From assembly GCA_036365145.1 (NCBI GenBank), contig JAEOAD010000030.1:12369001-12433000 (forward strand): a DNA stretch of 64,000 nt. The letters are read 5' to 3'. The notes under the pieces are model-generated. The model was not told the DNA's origin, made no database searches, and was given only the letters and a program-made list of their open reading frames with translations. Positions 1-12,383 of this stretch are shown one piece after another (position 1 is the first letter of the stretch; each line of letters starts with the position of its first letter). Origin of the DNA: Orientallactaga sibirica (taxonomy: Eukaryota; Chordata; Mammalia; Rodentia; Dipodidae). Made by a program: the position numbers and the translations under genes.

Positions 1-62
1 CATTACCTTTTTTATAAAAATTGAGGTAATCAAGGTACAGCAGTGCCTGGCACATTGTCTGC

Positions 63-222
63 TTTTTTTTTTTTTTTTTTTTTTTTTTGCGAGGTTGGGT
101 CTCACTCTGGTCCAGGCTGACCTGGAATTAACTATGTACTCTCAGGGTGGCCTCGAACTCTCAGCGATCCTCCTACCTCTGCCTCCCGAGTGCTGGGATT
201 AAAGGCATGCGCCACCACGCCC
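63..222 (-). mobile_element. B1-type SINE, antisense
   Basis: A poly-T run is followed by the reverse complement of a rodent B1 (7SL-derived) monomer, ending in GCGCCACCACGCCCGG. The flanking sequence GGCACATTGTCTGC occurs at 49-62 and again at 223-236, which is the target-site duplication. The element lies in KLKB1 intron 12. Confidence 0.9.
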
Positions 223-273
223 GGCACATTGTCTGCTTTTTTATCTGAGTGTAAACTATGTGACAGGATATAC

Positions 274-312
<39 letters not shown>

Positions 313-518
313 ATCTAAATAAAATGCGTGAATTGGCAAATGCATTTGACAGTAAATTTAGGTTCTGAATTTTTATTTAGTTTTGATGCCAATGTCATGT
401 GAAAATTCCTCTGATGTTAAAAATTTTTCATGATTCCTATATCCTCAAAGTTGAGAAGAGAGCAAAGGTCTCATTCTTGGTGTAATGAGCCAACTATAAA
501 CTTGAAATTCCTTTTCAG

Positions 519-614
519 AATTCCAAAAACCAATATGCCTGCCTTCCAAAAGAGATACACATACAATTTATACCAACTGTTGGGTAACTGGATGGGGCTA
601 CACTAAGGAAAAAG
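519..614 (+). CDS. KLKB1: KLKB1 exon 13 (plasma prekallikrein, protease domain)
   Basis: This is an internal coding exon of plasma prekallikrein, the liver-made contact-system zymogen whose active form cleaves high-molecular-weight kininogen and factor XII. The acceptor is TTTTCAG and the donor is GGTACAA. It translates as (E)[17 protein letters not shown], then [14 protein letters not shown], the trypsin-fold strand region containing CWVTGWG. It enters with two bases of a Glu codon and leaves with one base of a Gly codon, in phase with the exon at 3615. The upstream exons (apple domains and catalytic His/Asp) lie outside the window. The paralogous F11 exon is at 38342-38437 and has the same boundaries. 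KLKB1 rather than F11 is indicated by position upstream of F11 and by the C-terminal tail beyond EKTQ. Confidence 0.93.
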
Positions 615-1985
615 GTACAACCTGCCACTTAAATATTGTTTTTGAAACAAGTCTTGCATGCTAAGCTATATGGAGTAAATCAGTTTAATAATCTTCTAAT
701 GTTTGATCCTTGCTTGAGATCTTCTACTTGTTCCTAAGTAATGCTTAAGCAATTCCTAACGACATGCTATGTATTGTCCTTAAAGGTTAACTTACTTCAT
801 GAGAGTGATAATTTGCCTGGCTGCATACAAGACTTTGTCCTTATAGAGCTAACAAGCCAATGAAGCCCATTCAGTTCTCAGTATTCATGGTGTTCCTATC
901 TACCATGTTCTCCCATGATACTTTTATGCTAATCTCTCATCATCATTCTTTTCAATAGTTCTTAATCTTTTGTTTTTGTGCACTCTTCCTGAAATTTGAT
1001 GAAACTAGTAAATTCCTCTAAAGATGCTTTGGAATTTTTAAATAAAACATATAAGTTTATAAAGTAAAACAATTAGGTTGCAATACAGTTTTCAATACAT
1101 GTCAAAGGATGTAACATAGTGATATATATGTTTCTTTATTAGTATATTAAATAGCAAGTTGTTTTAGTATCTTTCATATTTTGAAGTAGTGATGGATAGT
1201 ATAATTCAAAATTATTTGTGATCCCTGTTGATGGCAAGGGCAGAGGTGATGTTAATCTTGCTGTGTTTGTTTCCTGCATGTATAACTGATGTGGGTGTTT
1301 GACTTCACTTGGAGCTTAGAGGAAGATTTCTTTTCTATCTGTGAGTGTATGGATCCCAGGTTAAGACTTCTGCTTATGAAGACTTCAACTATTCCAACTG
1401 CCCTTGACCTTTTTTGGAAATAGACCATTCTTCTTCTCTAAATTAATTTCTTCACATATAGGATAAAAATAATTTTTGTGTCATTATTTTAAAAAAGAGA
1501 AGGCTGCCAAGCTCTTTCCATGGTTCCTCTATCAGTAATATATGCATTTAACTCAAAATTTTCACAATTTTGACGAATACATTGAGATAAGGATAAAATG
1601 AAAGTTATCTTCATTACACAAAAGCAAATCAAAAAGCTTCCTAATAAGTACTCAGGGGAATTGGGACAAGAGTAGGGATTAGGTTATCTGTAAATACATT
1701 GTTTTACATGGAAATTTATTTACACAAATAGCAAAAACCTCCTTTGAGGTTAGATGCTTAAGATTTATTTTCATAAATTTTATATTATATTTTAATATCT
1801 TAAACAATTTATTTTCAATGAATATGTCTATATACCTTCTCAAGCTATAAACATAATATGGCAGTCACCCCTTTTCTGTGGATGATAAGACCTCCAGGTC
1901 ATGCTGTAAGCCAGGATAGTGCTGATCATTGTAGACTGTCCTCAACTAATGAGTCACAACTTTGAGTTCTAAAAGGTATCTGGGA

Positions 1986-2250
1986 GCTGGAGAGATGACT
2001 TAGCGGTTAAGGCACCTAACTGCTAAGCCTAAGAACCCGGCTCCAATCTCCAGGTCCCATGTTTAGCCAGATGCAAAGTGACGCAAGGGCGCAATGCTGC
2101 ACTTGACCACAAGGGGGCACACACACAGCTGGATTTCGTTCACAACAGCTGAGAGACTGCTGGCGCCCCCATCTCTATCTCTCTCCTTCTCCCACTCTGT
2201 CTGTCTCTCTCTGTCTCTCTCTCCAAAAATAAAGAAAATAATAAAAAAAT
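1986..2250 (+). mobile_element. tRNA-derived SINE (dipodid type), sense
   Basis: It begins with the GCTGGAGAGATGACTTAGCG tRNA-like head. It continues through the AGCCAGATGCAAAGTGACGC block and ends in a CT-rich and A-rich tail. The exact target-site duplication AAAAGGTATCTGGGA is at 1971-1985 and 2251-2265. Confidence 0.9.
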
Positions 2251-2257
2251 AAAAGGT

Positions 2258-2265
<8 letters not shown>

Positions 2266-2292
<27 letters not shown>

Positions 2293-2419
2293 GGTTTCTC
2301 AAGGTAGGGTCTCACTCTGGCCCAGGTTGACCTGGAAATTAACTATGTAGTCTCAGGGTGGCCGCGAACTCATGGCAATCCTCCTACTTCTGCCTCCCGA
2401 GTGCTGGGATTAAAGGCAA
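2266..2419 (-). mobile_element. B1-type SINE, antisense
   Basis: A poly-T run is followed by an inverted B1 body ending in GTGCTGGGATTAAAGGC. It abuts the right-hand target-site duplication of the preceding SINE. A similar TATCTGGAATTTTTT follows it, so it appears to have inserted at the end of that older SINE. Confidence 0.85.
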
Positions 2420-2756
2420 TATCTGGAATTTTTTAATGCTGGGTGTAGCAAAAAAAGCTGAGTATATCTTGAGGAGACCCCAGAATTGATAATTTCATGG
2501 ACTTTTCTATCTTAATAGTATCTCCAAATATGTTACAGAGCTGGTAGCACTGAAGCCCCTTTGGGCTCTTGCTGTGGTTAAAACTCAAGCCAGTAGCTCT
2601 TGAAATCTTATGATTAGTAAAGAATTGATAAACATAAAAGGGGTAAATTATGAAAGATTTATTTTAAGAAAGAGTAGAAATAAGTGTACTGTCATTCCAC
2701 CTTGAATGAGCTTGTTCTCATCTATGAGAGTAGAAATAAAAAAAGAGGAAAAGGAA

Positions 2757-2891
2757 GCCAGGTGTGGTGGCACATGGATTTAATCCCAGTGCTTGGGAGG
2801 CAGAGATAGTAGGATCACTGAGCAAGGCCAGCCTGAGACTATATAGTGAATTTCAGGTCAGCCTGGGCTAGAGCAAGACCCTGCCTCAAAA
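2757..2891 (+). mobile_element. B1-type SINE, sense
   Basis: It starts GCCAGGTGTGGTGGCACATG and runs to GACCCTGCCTCAAAAG. Its A-rich tail has become the GGAA tract that follows. Confidence 0.88.
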
Positions 2892-3100
2892 GAAGGAAGG
2901 AAGGAAGGAAGGAAGGAAGGAAGGAAGGAAGGAAGGAAGGAAGGAAGGAAGGAAGGAAGGAAGGAAGGAAGGAAGGAAGGAAGGAAGGAAGGAAGGAAGG
3001 AAGGAAGAAGAGAGGGAGGGAGGGAGGGAGGGAGGGAGGGAGGAAGGAAGGAAGGAAGGAAGGAAGGAAGGAAGGAAGGAAGGAAGGAAGGAAGGAAGGG
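2892..3100 (+). repeat. (GGAA)n tetranucleotide microsatellite
   Basis: This is about 200 bp of GGAA/AAGG repeats, interrupted at about 3010-3040 by a GGGA block. It grew from the tail of the adjacent B1. The strand is purely purine. The predicted ORFs here are products of the repeat. Confidence 0.97.
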
Positions 3101-3614
3101 GAAAGATAGAGTAGAAGTAGAACACCTCCCAACCTGAGAGGGGTACTCCCTAGCAAAGGGAGGAGTCCCAAGTAGGGAAATGCAGGGAAATCCTTATACT
3201 ATAATAGGATTGAATACAAAAACAAAACAATGAAAGGCATTGCATTAACAGTAATAAGTGAATAAAAGCTTTTCTTTGCTGATGGTTTTCTGTTGAGACA
3301 ATAGTATGGGAAGAGTTATGGAAGTCATCTCTGATCAGCCTGGGTTATAGTTGATGAAACCTCTTAGAAACAATTGCCAATATAGGACACCCCTCCTTCC
3401 ATCTCCATCTCTATCCCCCTCTCCCTCTCCTTATTCCTCTTGTTCCTTCTGTATGTGTAAGTCTGTTGATATATACTGACTGTTTTCAGACAAATTATGT
3501 CCCTAGTGAAAAATGGACCATTCTGGTTTACTTTAAATTCTATAAGTCTTCTTCCCTCTGAATTTTGACTACTGAATTTCCCCCCTCTAAAGTTACATAT
3601 TGATTATTTCATAG

Positions 3615-3754
3615 GTGAAGTGCAAAATACTCTACAAAAGGCAAAAATTCCTTTGGTAGAAAATGAAGAATGCCAGAAAAAGTACAAAAATTATATTATA
3701 ACCAAACAGATGATCTGTGCTGGCTACAAAGAAGGAGGGAAAGATGCATGCAAG
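3615..3754 (+). CDS. KLKB1: KLKB1 exon 14 (protease domain)
   Basis: The acceptor is TTTCATAG and the donor is AAG|GTAATG. It translates as (G)[31 protein letters not shown] and [15 protein letters not shown]. This is the trypsin-fold segment just before the active-site serine loop, with conserved Cys and the [12 protein letters not shown] signature shared with F11. The length is 140 nt, identical to the paralogous F11 exon at 38990-39129. The exon ends in phase 0 and joins GDSGG in the next exon. Confidence 0.94.
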
Positions 3755-4206
3755 GTAATGCATTTGATTATGAAAGCAAAATGATACACAACACTTCATT
3801 GTAAATACTTCATTTCAAGACAAATTTCCAATAGTGATAACATTACAGGTTACTTTTCATGTTAATGTAGTGTTGCATGTCTGTATGTGTGTTTGTATAT
3901 GTGCACATGCACGTGAAAGCCAGAGGTTGATATTAGGTGTCTTCCTTAATCCACCGTATGTTTCAAGACAGTCTCTCGCAGAACCTGAAACTCATGATTC
4001 AGATAGAATGACTAGCCAGCAAGCCCCAAGGATCCTCCTGTCTCTACCTTCCCAGAATTGGGATTATAGGCACCTGCCACCCTTCCTGGCTTTTCAGTGG
4101 GTGCTGGTGATTTATGCTTGGGTCCTCAGCCCTCATTACAGTTTATATTCTAATTCTGAGACAAATGAGCTAATGACTTGATAAATAACTTTTACCATGT
4201 TAAAGT

Positions 4207-4223
4207 GTATATATATATATATG

Positions 4224-4278
<55 letters not shown>
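4207..4278 (+). repeat. (TA)n microsatellite
   Basis: This is about 70 bp of alternating TA with two TGTA interruptions, in KLKB1 intron 14. Confidence 0.95.
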
Positions 4279-4280
<2 letters not shown>

Positions 4281-4570
4281 CCCATTATGTACATTTATGG
4301 TAGTAGACATGACACAATCCAGGCAGGTATGTGTCATAGTTAAGGAAAACTTCGCATGCTATAATTACACTAAAACATACTAGATGTATTTGACTATGGG
4401 ATAAGGATGCCAACACTTCTTTGTTGGGTTTGCCTCAGGATGGAAGATGGAATACACTGACTTTGCAACCAGACATCCATTTGAATCACATCTACTAGAG
4501 ATACTGAAATTATTTTGAGAAGCTGTGTGCTATATGTTTGTGTTATGCTAAGTGTGACCACAAAATGTGA

Positions 4571-4831
<261 letters not shown>

Positions 4832-6083
4832 GGAGGTTGGGTACTGAGGAAGAGGCCAGCATGCAGCACCAGCTTTACCACTTGGACTCAAATCAAATTT
4901 AGAGCCATGGGATTCCTCTTCTGCAAATGTGTATAGTGGACTCTGCCTCACATCCTTGGCATAAGGATCAAAGATGTAGTCTGACACAGCTGCTGAGGAC
5001 AGTGTCTCTCCAATGTGTGCCTCCTGCACTAAGATCTTGGGGATCCAAATGGAAGATAATCAAGGTGCTCCATGCTTGTTGGTTGTGACTCAGTAGTGTT
5101 TCCTTCCCCTGTAGCTGTGAGACAAGAGACTCCACATTCCACAGAGTACCAGGGACCATGCTCATCTTCTTGCTCCTGCTGAAACTCTCTATCTCAGAGT
5201 TAACTTCTTGCAGCCTCACCTGCTGGCTCATTAGAACCCAATACTGCTGTTTCACTTGGAGTGAAGAGATGGGAAATTCTACCCAGTGGTAGAAGATCTT
5301 TGTACCATTTCCTCTTATAATAATAATAATAATAGTAAAAGATTCCATATGTGTCCAGAGAGAATAGGGACCCTTATCATTCCAGCCATCTGCCTTTGTG
5401 GCCTGGCCTTTCCACATAGTCCAGGCTACACATACACAAAAGGTCTGCAAGAAGGCATTGTCTTTATTGCAGTCGCCTCCTGTGTTTGGCTTTTGCACAG
5501 GATTCGTGGATGGCAAGGAATTTGCTTTGTAAAGAAAACCAACTCTGGGAGTCCACTGGATATTGCAGTAGTAATTCATGAATCATTGCTAAGTATAAAA
5601 TGTTGCATAAATGCAGGCTTGTAACTTTATGAAAATAAGTAGTAGTATTGGAATGGAAAATATTAATCCTCATACATCATGAAATCCAAACTCACCAGTG
5701 ATCACAAGAGCTGATTGTAGACCACTTGATTCCATTCAGTGAAACTAATTAATATTTACACAGAATTGGCCATTCACAAAATGTCGCCTGTTAAGTAGAC
5801 AAACATAGCAGTGAATTTTGCTAAGAGAGTTCAACTGTTTCCTCGAAGTGTATTCAAAGCACACTGTGTGGGCCAGAGGGTTAAGGGTATGTATACACAC
5901 TAAGCAAAGGAACTGAAGAGTTAAGAATTTATCCCAGAAGCAGGGAGCTTTTGTAAAACTTGGTTTGACTGCAAGAATTGATTTTTTTATTTTAAAACCA
6001 CACAATCTCAACTTTTGTTTTCTTACACAATGAACACTTTGATCTTCTGTATCAAATTTATTTTATGTTTCAAAAGAAATAAA
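4832..6083 (+). other. KLKB1 3' UTR and downstream sequence
   Basis: Non-coding sequence follows the KLKB1 stop. The first canonical AATAAA I find is at 6078-6083, about 1.25 kb past the stop, so the real polyadenylation site may use an earlier variant signal. The small ORFs on both strands here have no recognisable domain. Confidence 0.5.
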
Positions 6084-7830
6084 TGGTTTGCAACAAAAAT
6101 CTTTTATCTCAGGATTTTAGTGTGTATAATTCTAAAGGGTGTTTAAACAGGACTTTGGAGCACTTACCATGTGAACCCTTGGACTTACTGTGTTTGGAAA
6201 TGACTTCATTTGGATAAAAGATAGGGCAGTTTTGAAATGTGAACCTTTCCTAACATAAATTATAATTATAAAGTTTCCAGGAGCATAGTTAAACTGGAAT
6301 GTTCTAGCTCTTCTCCATGTGTTCATGTACAGGTAAACAAAGGAGCCATTCCAGCAGTGAAAAGCCTCGTGGAACTAAAATGTGTGGAAGAGGCTGAGGA
6401 AGGAAGAAGTGGGGATGGCTCTAGTCTCACAGGGAAGAGGGAGGGAGGTAGATAGCTGGGTCTCTGGCAAATCCACATGAGATAGCATAGTGGGTGTGTT
6501 GGCCCTGGAAATCACACTGCTCTTGTCCTGTTGCCACACGTGGGAAACACACAGGACATATCCACACCATCTCATGGAGCTTAGCCAAGCCCTCCAACAG
6601 CAGTCTCTAAACTTACTGGGATTTTTTGTCTTGTATGTATTGTTTATGGCTATCTGCTCCACCAAACTGCCAGCAATTCCAAAAGTGCCCCTATCTCTCT
6701 TTCATAGAGTAGATGGATAGGAATGAGATGAGGTAATGGAGTCTTGCAGAGGTAAAATGATTAGCTTCAAATTTCTTACAAGGAAACAGCCAGGACTAAG
6801 CTTGGCATTCATATCCAGGCTAATTTCTAGGTCCATGTAATGTTGCCTCGTACTGTGAGAAGGAAGCATTTGCAACCTTTAACTGTCACGTGCAATTTCA
6901 TTATCACGCAAGGCAGTGATTCTTAACCAGTGGTGTTTTATGCCCCCACAAAGCATTTATAGCAATAAGTTTTGACATTAATTTTCACCTTGGGGAGAGG
7001 GTGGAGCAGCTTTCATGGGTACATTTAGAAATTCTGCTAAACATTGTTCACTGACCTTACAACAAAGTGTCATCAGCAGTGATGTAGGTAATGCCAGCGT
7101 TGAGAAGCCTTTATGAAAGTTCAACATTAAAGTTTGACACTAAAAAAGAGGCTATTTCAGGGATAGCAGCAAGATAAAGGCTCCAGGGAATGGCACTCCA
7201 TACAACTCTCCAAAAGGAAATTAACGGTTCGGAAATGGTCTCCCCAGGGCCTTTGTGGTCTTCTTGTCTTGAAAGGGACTTTAGGGAATGATACAGCAGC
7301 CATATCTCTCATCTGTGTTCATAACTTCTAACTCACACCTGGGTTTCTTTGACTAAATTTTATATTCCTCTGTGATTCTGGCTAGTAATTCTTGACTTTT
7401 ATTGTGCTTGAAAATGTTTATTTTACTAAAAAACCTAACATTTAAGATCAAAGCAGTAGATATTCGAATTTTAAGCTGCATTGTATTTGTTGAAAAGAAT
7501 TTTTAAAGTGTCTACTGTCAACTTGAAAGAAAGTTCTATTCCAATAATTTCTATGCAAATAAGACTGCTATTGTACTTTGAATAAGCCAAAATACTCCAG
7601 AACCCTTATACTATTTCAGAGGCTTTAGAGATTTCCTTATGTGGCTAAATCCGATCTAGGAAAATATCTAATGGCATAAGTATCTCTCTCATTTGAAGTC
7701 TTTCTTTTTCTCTCTGCAGGGATAGACAGTTATTATCTTCTTTTCATATGGGCGTTAGGAAAGAGATGGGCTTTCAAGGAGAAAACAATACAGGAAAGTA
7801 AGGACCTTATATAATCTCACATGTTGATTT
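6084..7830. other. KLKB1-F11 intergenic sequence, no gene seen
   Basis: This is unique-looking AT-rich sequence without recognisable exons, RNA genes or clear mobile elements. The short ORFs have no family resemblance. Confidence 0.6.
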
Positions 7831-7845
7831 ACCATGAAAATCTTT

Positions 7846-8715
7846 TTTTTTAATTTTTTAAAATTTTATGTATATTATTCTAGTTTTACATTCATAGTGG
7901 TGACTCCATTGTCCTCCTCCCTGTCCTCCCTCTTCCATAGGGACCCTCATCAATAGGGAATGTGGTTCATGCATTGTGGGGGTAGTCAAGAGCTATGGGG
8001 GATAGGCCAAGTCTCTGTGCATAATGCCCCAACTTGTGGCTCTAACATTCTTTCTGCCCCCTCTTCTGCAAATTTCCCTGAGCCACAGTGGGGTCATTTT
8101 AGTTCTACTTCAGTGATGAGGTTTTGGGAGCCTCTGTGTCTCTGGATATCTGGCTTAGTAGGAGTTGGATGTTCTCTGTGTTTATCTCCTTCAGCCTTTT
8201 TTCTGGTGTCGTGATCCCCAAGAGCGCTGAACTCTTGCCCTTCCCCACATTACTCTGTGGTTTCAGCTGGGGCCCTGGTGAGGTGTGATTGGCTGATTCT
8301 CCCTTCAGGTTCATTGTCCATCTGGAAAAGATAAGCAAATTCTCCAATGGAGAGAGAAGTTAATACTAGATATATGGGATGGCCATAGATATCTTGGAGG
8401 GAATTTTATATGGGTAGGCCCTCTTCTAGCCCACATTTGATAGTATCTTGATTGGAGACTGTGCTCTTTTTTTGTACATGGTTTTAACTTATTTCCCAGT
8501 TCCAGCAATGAGCTCCATTCCACTGAGTGGATCAATTAGCCAAATCAAGAGCAGTTGGTTACCCACCATGGCTGTTTGCCACTACTGCACTTGTTTGAGC
8601 ATTGTGTCAGGTTGTTTCTTGCTGGTATCTTAGACTGGAAGTTGTTTGGACCAATGTCGGCCATTATCCCCCAGTTGCTCGTGTAGCACCCTCTGGCACT
8701 AGACTAGCTAACTGC
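7846..8715 (-). mobile_element. 5'-truncated L1 (3' UTR only), antisense
   Basis: It resembles the left end of the larger antisense L1 at 21,325-22,100: both share TTCATGCATTGTGGGGGTAG-like and CTACTTCAGTGATGAG blocks. The exact 15-bp target-site duplication ACCATGAAAATCTTT flanks it at 7831-7845 and 8716-8730, with a poly-T start as expected for a minus-strand insertion. Only 3' UTR sequence is present, with no coding part. Confidence 0.85.
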
Positions 8716-8827
8716 ACCATGAAAATCTTTCTTGGCACAATTTGTTATTCCGTTTAAGCCTCATATATGTCGAAGCATCATGCATATGTGTTTGTGTGTA
8801 TGTGTGTCTGGAATGGACTTAATTTTT

Positions 8828-9078
8828 TAAAAAATTATTTTATTTGTTTTTGGAGAGAGACACAGAGAGAGACAGAGAGGGAGACAGACAGAGATGGGCG
8901 CGTTAGCAGTCTCTCAGCTGCTGTGAACGAAATCCAGATGTGTGCTCCCCCTTGTGGTCAAGTGCGGCATTGCGCCCTTGCGTCACTGCATCTGGCTAAA
9001 CGTGGGACCTGGAGATTGGAACCTGGTTCTTAGGCTTAGCAGGCAGACGCCTTAGCCGCTAAGCCATCTCTCAGCCCA
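8828..9078 (-). mobile_element. tRNA-derived SINE (dipodid type), antisense
   Basis: It ends in GCTAAGCCATCTCTCAGCCC, the reverse complement of the SINE head, and starts with a GA-rich tail. The target-site duplication GGAATGGACTTAATTTTT is at 8810-8827 and 9079-9096. Confidence 0.9.
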
Positions 9079-9096
9079 GGAATGGACTTAATTTTT

Positions 9097-10366
9097 AAAT
9101 GAGAAACTCTAAGCAGTAACTTTCTGCAGTAAGTTTTTACATAAGTGACAGCCACAGATCAAACAAAAACACATGACTGAGTGACTGCCCTCCCTACCAA
9201 ACAGAACACACAAGCATGCTTTTACCACAGAACAGAAGAGAGTGTTAACACTTCAGGTTATGTCTCTTCTCACTTCAACCTTCTCCCCTTATTTTCTGCC
9301 CTACAAAACAAGAGGCTGACATCTCTCATTTTTCCAAAAGTGGTTCCATCTGTCTATAGAGAACAGGTCCAAATTTACCTTCACCTTGCTGGCTATTCCC
9401 CTATCTCCCTAGTGAGTTCTTCCTTTTGCCCATACATTCTTTTTTTCTTGTTACAGGAGTTTTTGAAAGTGCTCTCCAGTGTTCTTCATCTTGGATCATC
9501 TTTCTACTTGGCCTTTGGCCATAAGTGCATAATATCTGACACTTTCAGAATAGTTTATTCAGAGAGCACAGGCCAGAATTGTTATATCTGGAAAATGAGA
9601 TTGTTTCTCTGTGACCTCAAATATTGAAATGTTCAAAGTCAACTGCTGAGGTTCTCTAGGTTCTAAAGGTCACAGTCACATTGTTATTTGTGTGCATGTC
9701 TGGAATAGACTTCATTTTAAAAATATTTTAGTTTATTTGCAAATGTGTGTGTGTTTGTGTGTGTATAGAGATATGTCAGAGTCCCTTCCCATTGAATATG
9801 AATGACAGATGTTGGTGGCACTTTGTGTATCTGGCTTTATGTGAATTCTGGGAAATCAAATCCAGGTTGGTAGGCTTTGCAAGCAAGCTATCTTCACATC
9901 TTCTGCACTTAGATTTTAAATGGGAAATTTAAGAAATAATTAAGAGCTTTTACAATCAGAATAAGTAAAAATGAGCTAGCAACAGATAAAATAAAAACAC
10001 ATGAGTAACTGATCTTCCCCCAGAACAGAATAATGTTTCTTTTGGTATATATTACTTCAGTGAGATCGCTAATGAGTACAAACTTTATTTTAATTTTTGC
10101 TCTCATCTTCAGACTACTTTCTAAAATTATAATTCCTTTATAAAGAGCTTATAAGATCATATTTAGCTTTCTATAGAAAATTCAGATCCTATTCTAAGCC
10201 TCAAATTATCTTTCTATAAAATAAATTAAATCAGACTTTTATGTGTGTTTGTGCATGTGGGGGGATGTTAGTATGTGTGGTTGAATTTGTATGTAGGTAC
10301 ATGTGAACATGTGTGCATGTGTGTGAGGCCAGAGGTCAATGGTGGGGGTCTTTTTTCAGTCAGTCT
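9097..10366. other. Intergenic sequence, no gene seen
   Basis: No recognisable exon or RNA gene. It contains short GT-rich stretches near 9740 and 10240-10320. The 148-residue ORF at 9181-9627 shows no domain, signal or splice context and is probably chance. Confidence 0.5.
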
Positions 10367-10373
10367 CCTCACT

Positions 10374-10376
<3 letters not shown>

Positions 10377-10409
<33 letters not shown>

Positions 10410-10508
10410 GTTTTTTGAGGTAGGGTCTCACCCTGGTCCAGGTTGACCTGGAATTAACTATGTAGTCTCAGGGTAGCCTCGAACTCACGGCGATCCTCCT
10501 ACCTCTGC
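10377..10508 (-). mobile_element. B1-type SINE, antisense, truncated
   Basis: A poly-T run plus an inverted B1 body stops at CCTACCTCTGCC, so the B1 5' end is missing. The short duplication CCTCACTGTT is at 10367-10376 and 10509-10518. Confidence 0.85.
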
Positions 10509-10734
10509 CCTCACTGTTAATGTCTCTTGAACCTAGAGTTCACCAACTTGGCTACACTAACTATCCAGGGTTCCCCTGTCTCTGCCTCCCCAGTGCTGGG
10601 ATTGCAGGCATGCACCACCATGACCTTCTATCCTCACGCTTGCACAGGAAACACTAGACTCACTGAGCCATCTCCCCAGCCCCTAAAACAGTTTTCAAAC
10701 TGCTTTTTTTAAATTTGCTTTAGTGAAGAGGTAG

Positions 10735-10736
<2 letters not shown>

Positions 10737-10794
<58 letters not shown>
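10737..10794 (+). repeat. (GT)n microsatellite
   Basis: A nearly pure GT dinucleotide run of about 58 bp. Confidence 0.97.
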
Positions 10795-10795
<1 letters not shown>

Positions 10796-12089
10796 GATTA
10801 GGTGGTCAGGTCACCATAAAAACATTTCATATAGCAAATTAGTGTAATGCTAAGAATGAAGAACATGGATCTCAGAGAAAGCAATGTAGCCAGTGCTGTA
10901 GGCCCTTGGTCTCCAGGGAAGCTAACTGACTTTTGCTCTAGTGACAAGACTAGTGAAATGCTGACTAGGTCTGTAACAGAGAACATGGATTATCAGGACT
11001 TACACACAGCATTGGGCCTTTTGGCAAGTTCGGTGGTAAGGTACTTAACAGAAAAACAGCTATGGGGAATCCAGAAAATTACTTCCTTCTCTTTCCTTTC
11101 TGTAAACTGTAACAAGTCCTACCCTTGGGAGGACTTATAATAATATAATAAAATATAATAATATAATAATAATATAATAAAAAGATCCCTCCTACTCCAT
11201 GGAATTGAGCTGTTGTTTTACTATTTGTCGTACAACAGCTAGACAAGTCACTTCCTAGCTTTACATTTGCATCTCAGTGTCCTGAGAGCTAAATGGAGAG
11301 AGGAGAATGCTGTATATTTCTGTTAATTTTTATTAGACTCAATGTTCACAAATGTGATATGAAAAGAGCTTGATTCCTTAGAACTAATCAGATCTGCACA
11401 GACCTCTGAACATGTGACATTCTATAAAAAGAACCTTATTTTCTACCCATCCCCATCTCGTTAAGTCTACTCCCTTCACTGCCCCGCAAATTGCTGTCTA
11501 TCAGCTCTCCATGCTTTCTTCAGAGCTGACAGGGAACTATTGTTAATGGTTAACACTGACATTTGGAAGTGCAGTGTGTTTCACTGGCAGGCACACTAAA
11601 TCTGAGTTTGCCCAGCTGCTAAGGCACACACTCAAGTTTAACCTTTTCTAAGTGTTTGGTGTGTGTCGATTGTTTGAATATATGGTAAAAATAAAATAAA
11701 TAAATTTGATATATTGAAAAAGTTAACTCACCTATGGTACATTTTTGATATGCAGATTTTAAAGATATTCTCAGAAATGCTGTACAGACCATGTGACATA
11801 ACATTGGAAATCAGTGCAAGTAAATATTGAAATGAACTCCACCTCCCAGGCTCATGTAGAGCAGAATGAACACCGTTTTAGAAGAAAGAAAACACCATTG
11901 TTGGGAATTGCAGCAAGCAAGTAGAGGAGACAAACTTCAGGTATAGTTCAAAATTACTTAACGTTTCTCTCAACCAGTTGTACCTCAAAATGCCTTGCTT
12001 CTGCAATGGGAGCTTAAAATTTTAGAGATTTTTAGTTACTGTCCAATTTGAGAGGGGAAGCAGAATGGAAGGAGAGTTATAATTTTTTT

Positions 12090-12256
12090 TGTTTGTTTGT
12101 TTGTTTGTTTTGGTTTTTCAAGGTAGGATATCACTATGGCCCAGGCTGACCTGGAATTAACTATGTAGTCTCAGGGTGGCCTTGAACTCACGGCAATCCT
12201 CCTACCTCTGCCTCCAGAGTGCTGGGATTAAAGGCGTGTGCCAGCACACCCAGCGT
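12090..12256 (-). mobile_element. B1-type SINE, antisense
   Basis: A GTTT-repeat tail is followed by an inverted B1 body through GTGTGCCAGCACACCCAGC. Confidence 0.88.
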
Positions 12257-12383
12257 AATTTGTTTCAAATAAATATTTTGTGAGAAAAAGATACAACACA
12301 GAAAAATGAGAAATACTGATTTATTTGGCTGTAAAATGGGTTTTATTAATGTTTATTTTTATTTTTAGTATATATTTTTAATA

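Larger units (their letters stand above)
615..3614 (+). other. KLKB1 intron 13
   Basis: The intron is about 3 kb with GT..AG ends. It holds a dipodid-type SINE and an opposing B1 (1986-2419), a sense B1 (2757-2891) and a long GGAA microsatellite. I see nothing but AT-rich unique sequence in 623-1970 and 3101-3614. The ORFs over the GGAA tract are repeat artefacts. Confidence 0.85.

Noticed and set aside
2839..3171. Ser/Pro/Leu-rich and Lys/Glu/Gly-rich ORFs over the GGAA tract
   Set aside because: Pure translation of a tetranucleotide repeat on both strands.
4968..5579. 203-codon ORF on the minus strand in the KLKB1 3' UTR region
   Set aside because: No domain, signal peptide or codon bias seen, and it overlaps sequence consistent with KLKB1 3' UTR; judged a chance ORF.
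9181..9627. 148-codon intergenic ORF
   Set aside because: No recognisable family, no flanking splice or promoter signal and ordinary AT-rich composition; likely chance.
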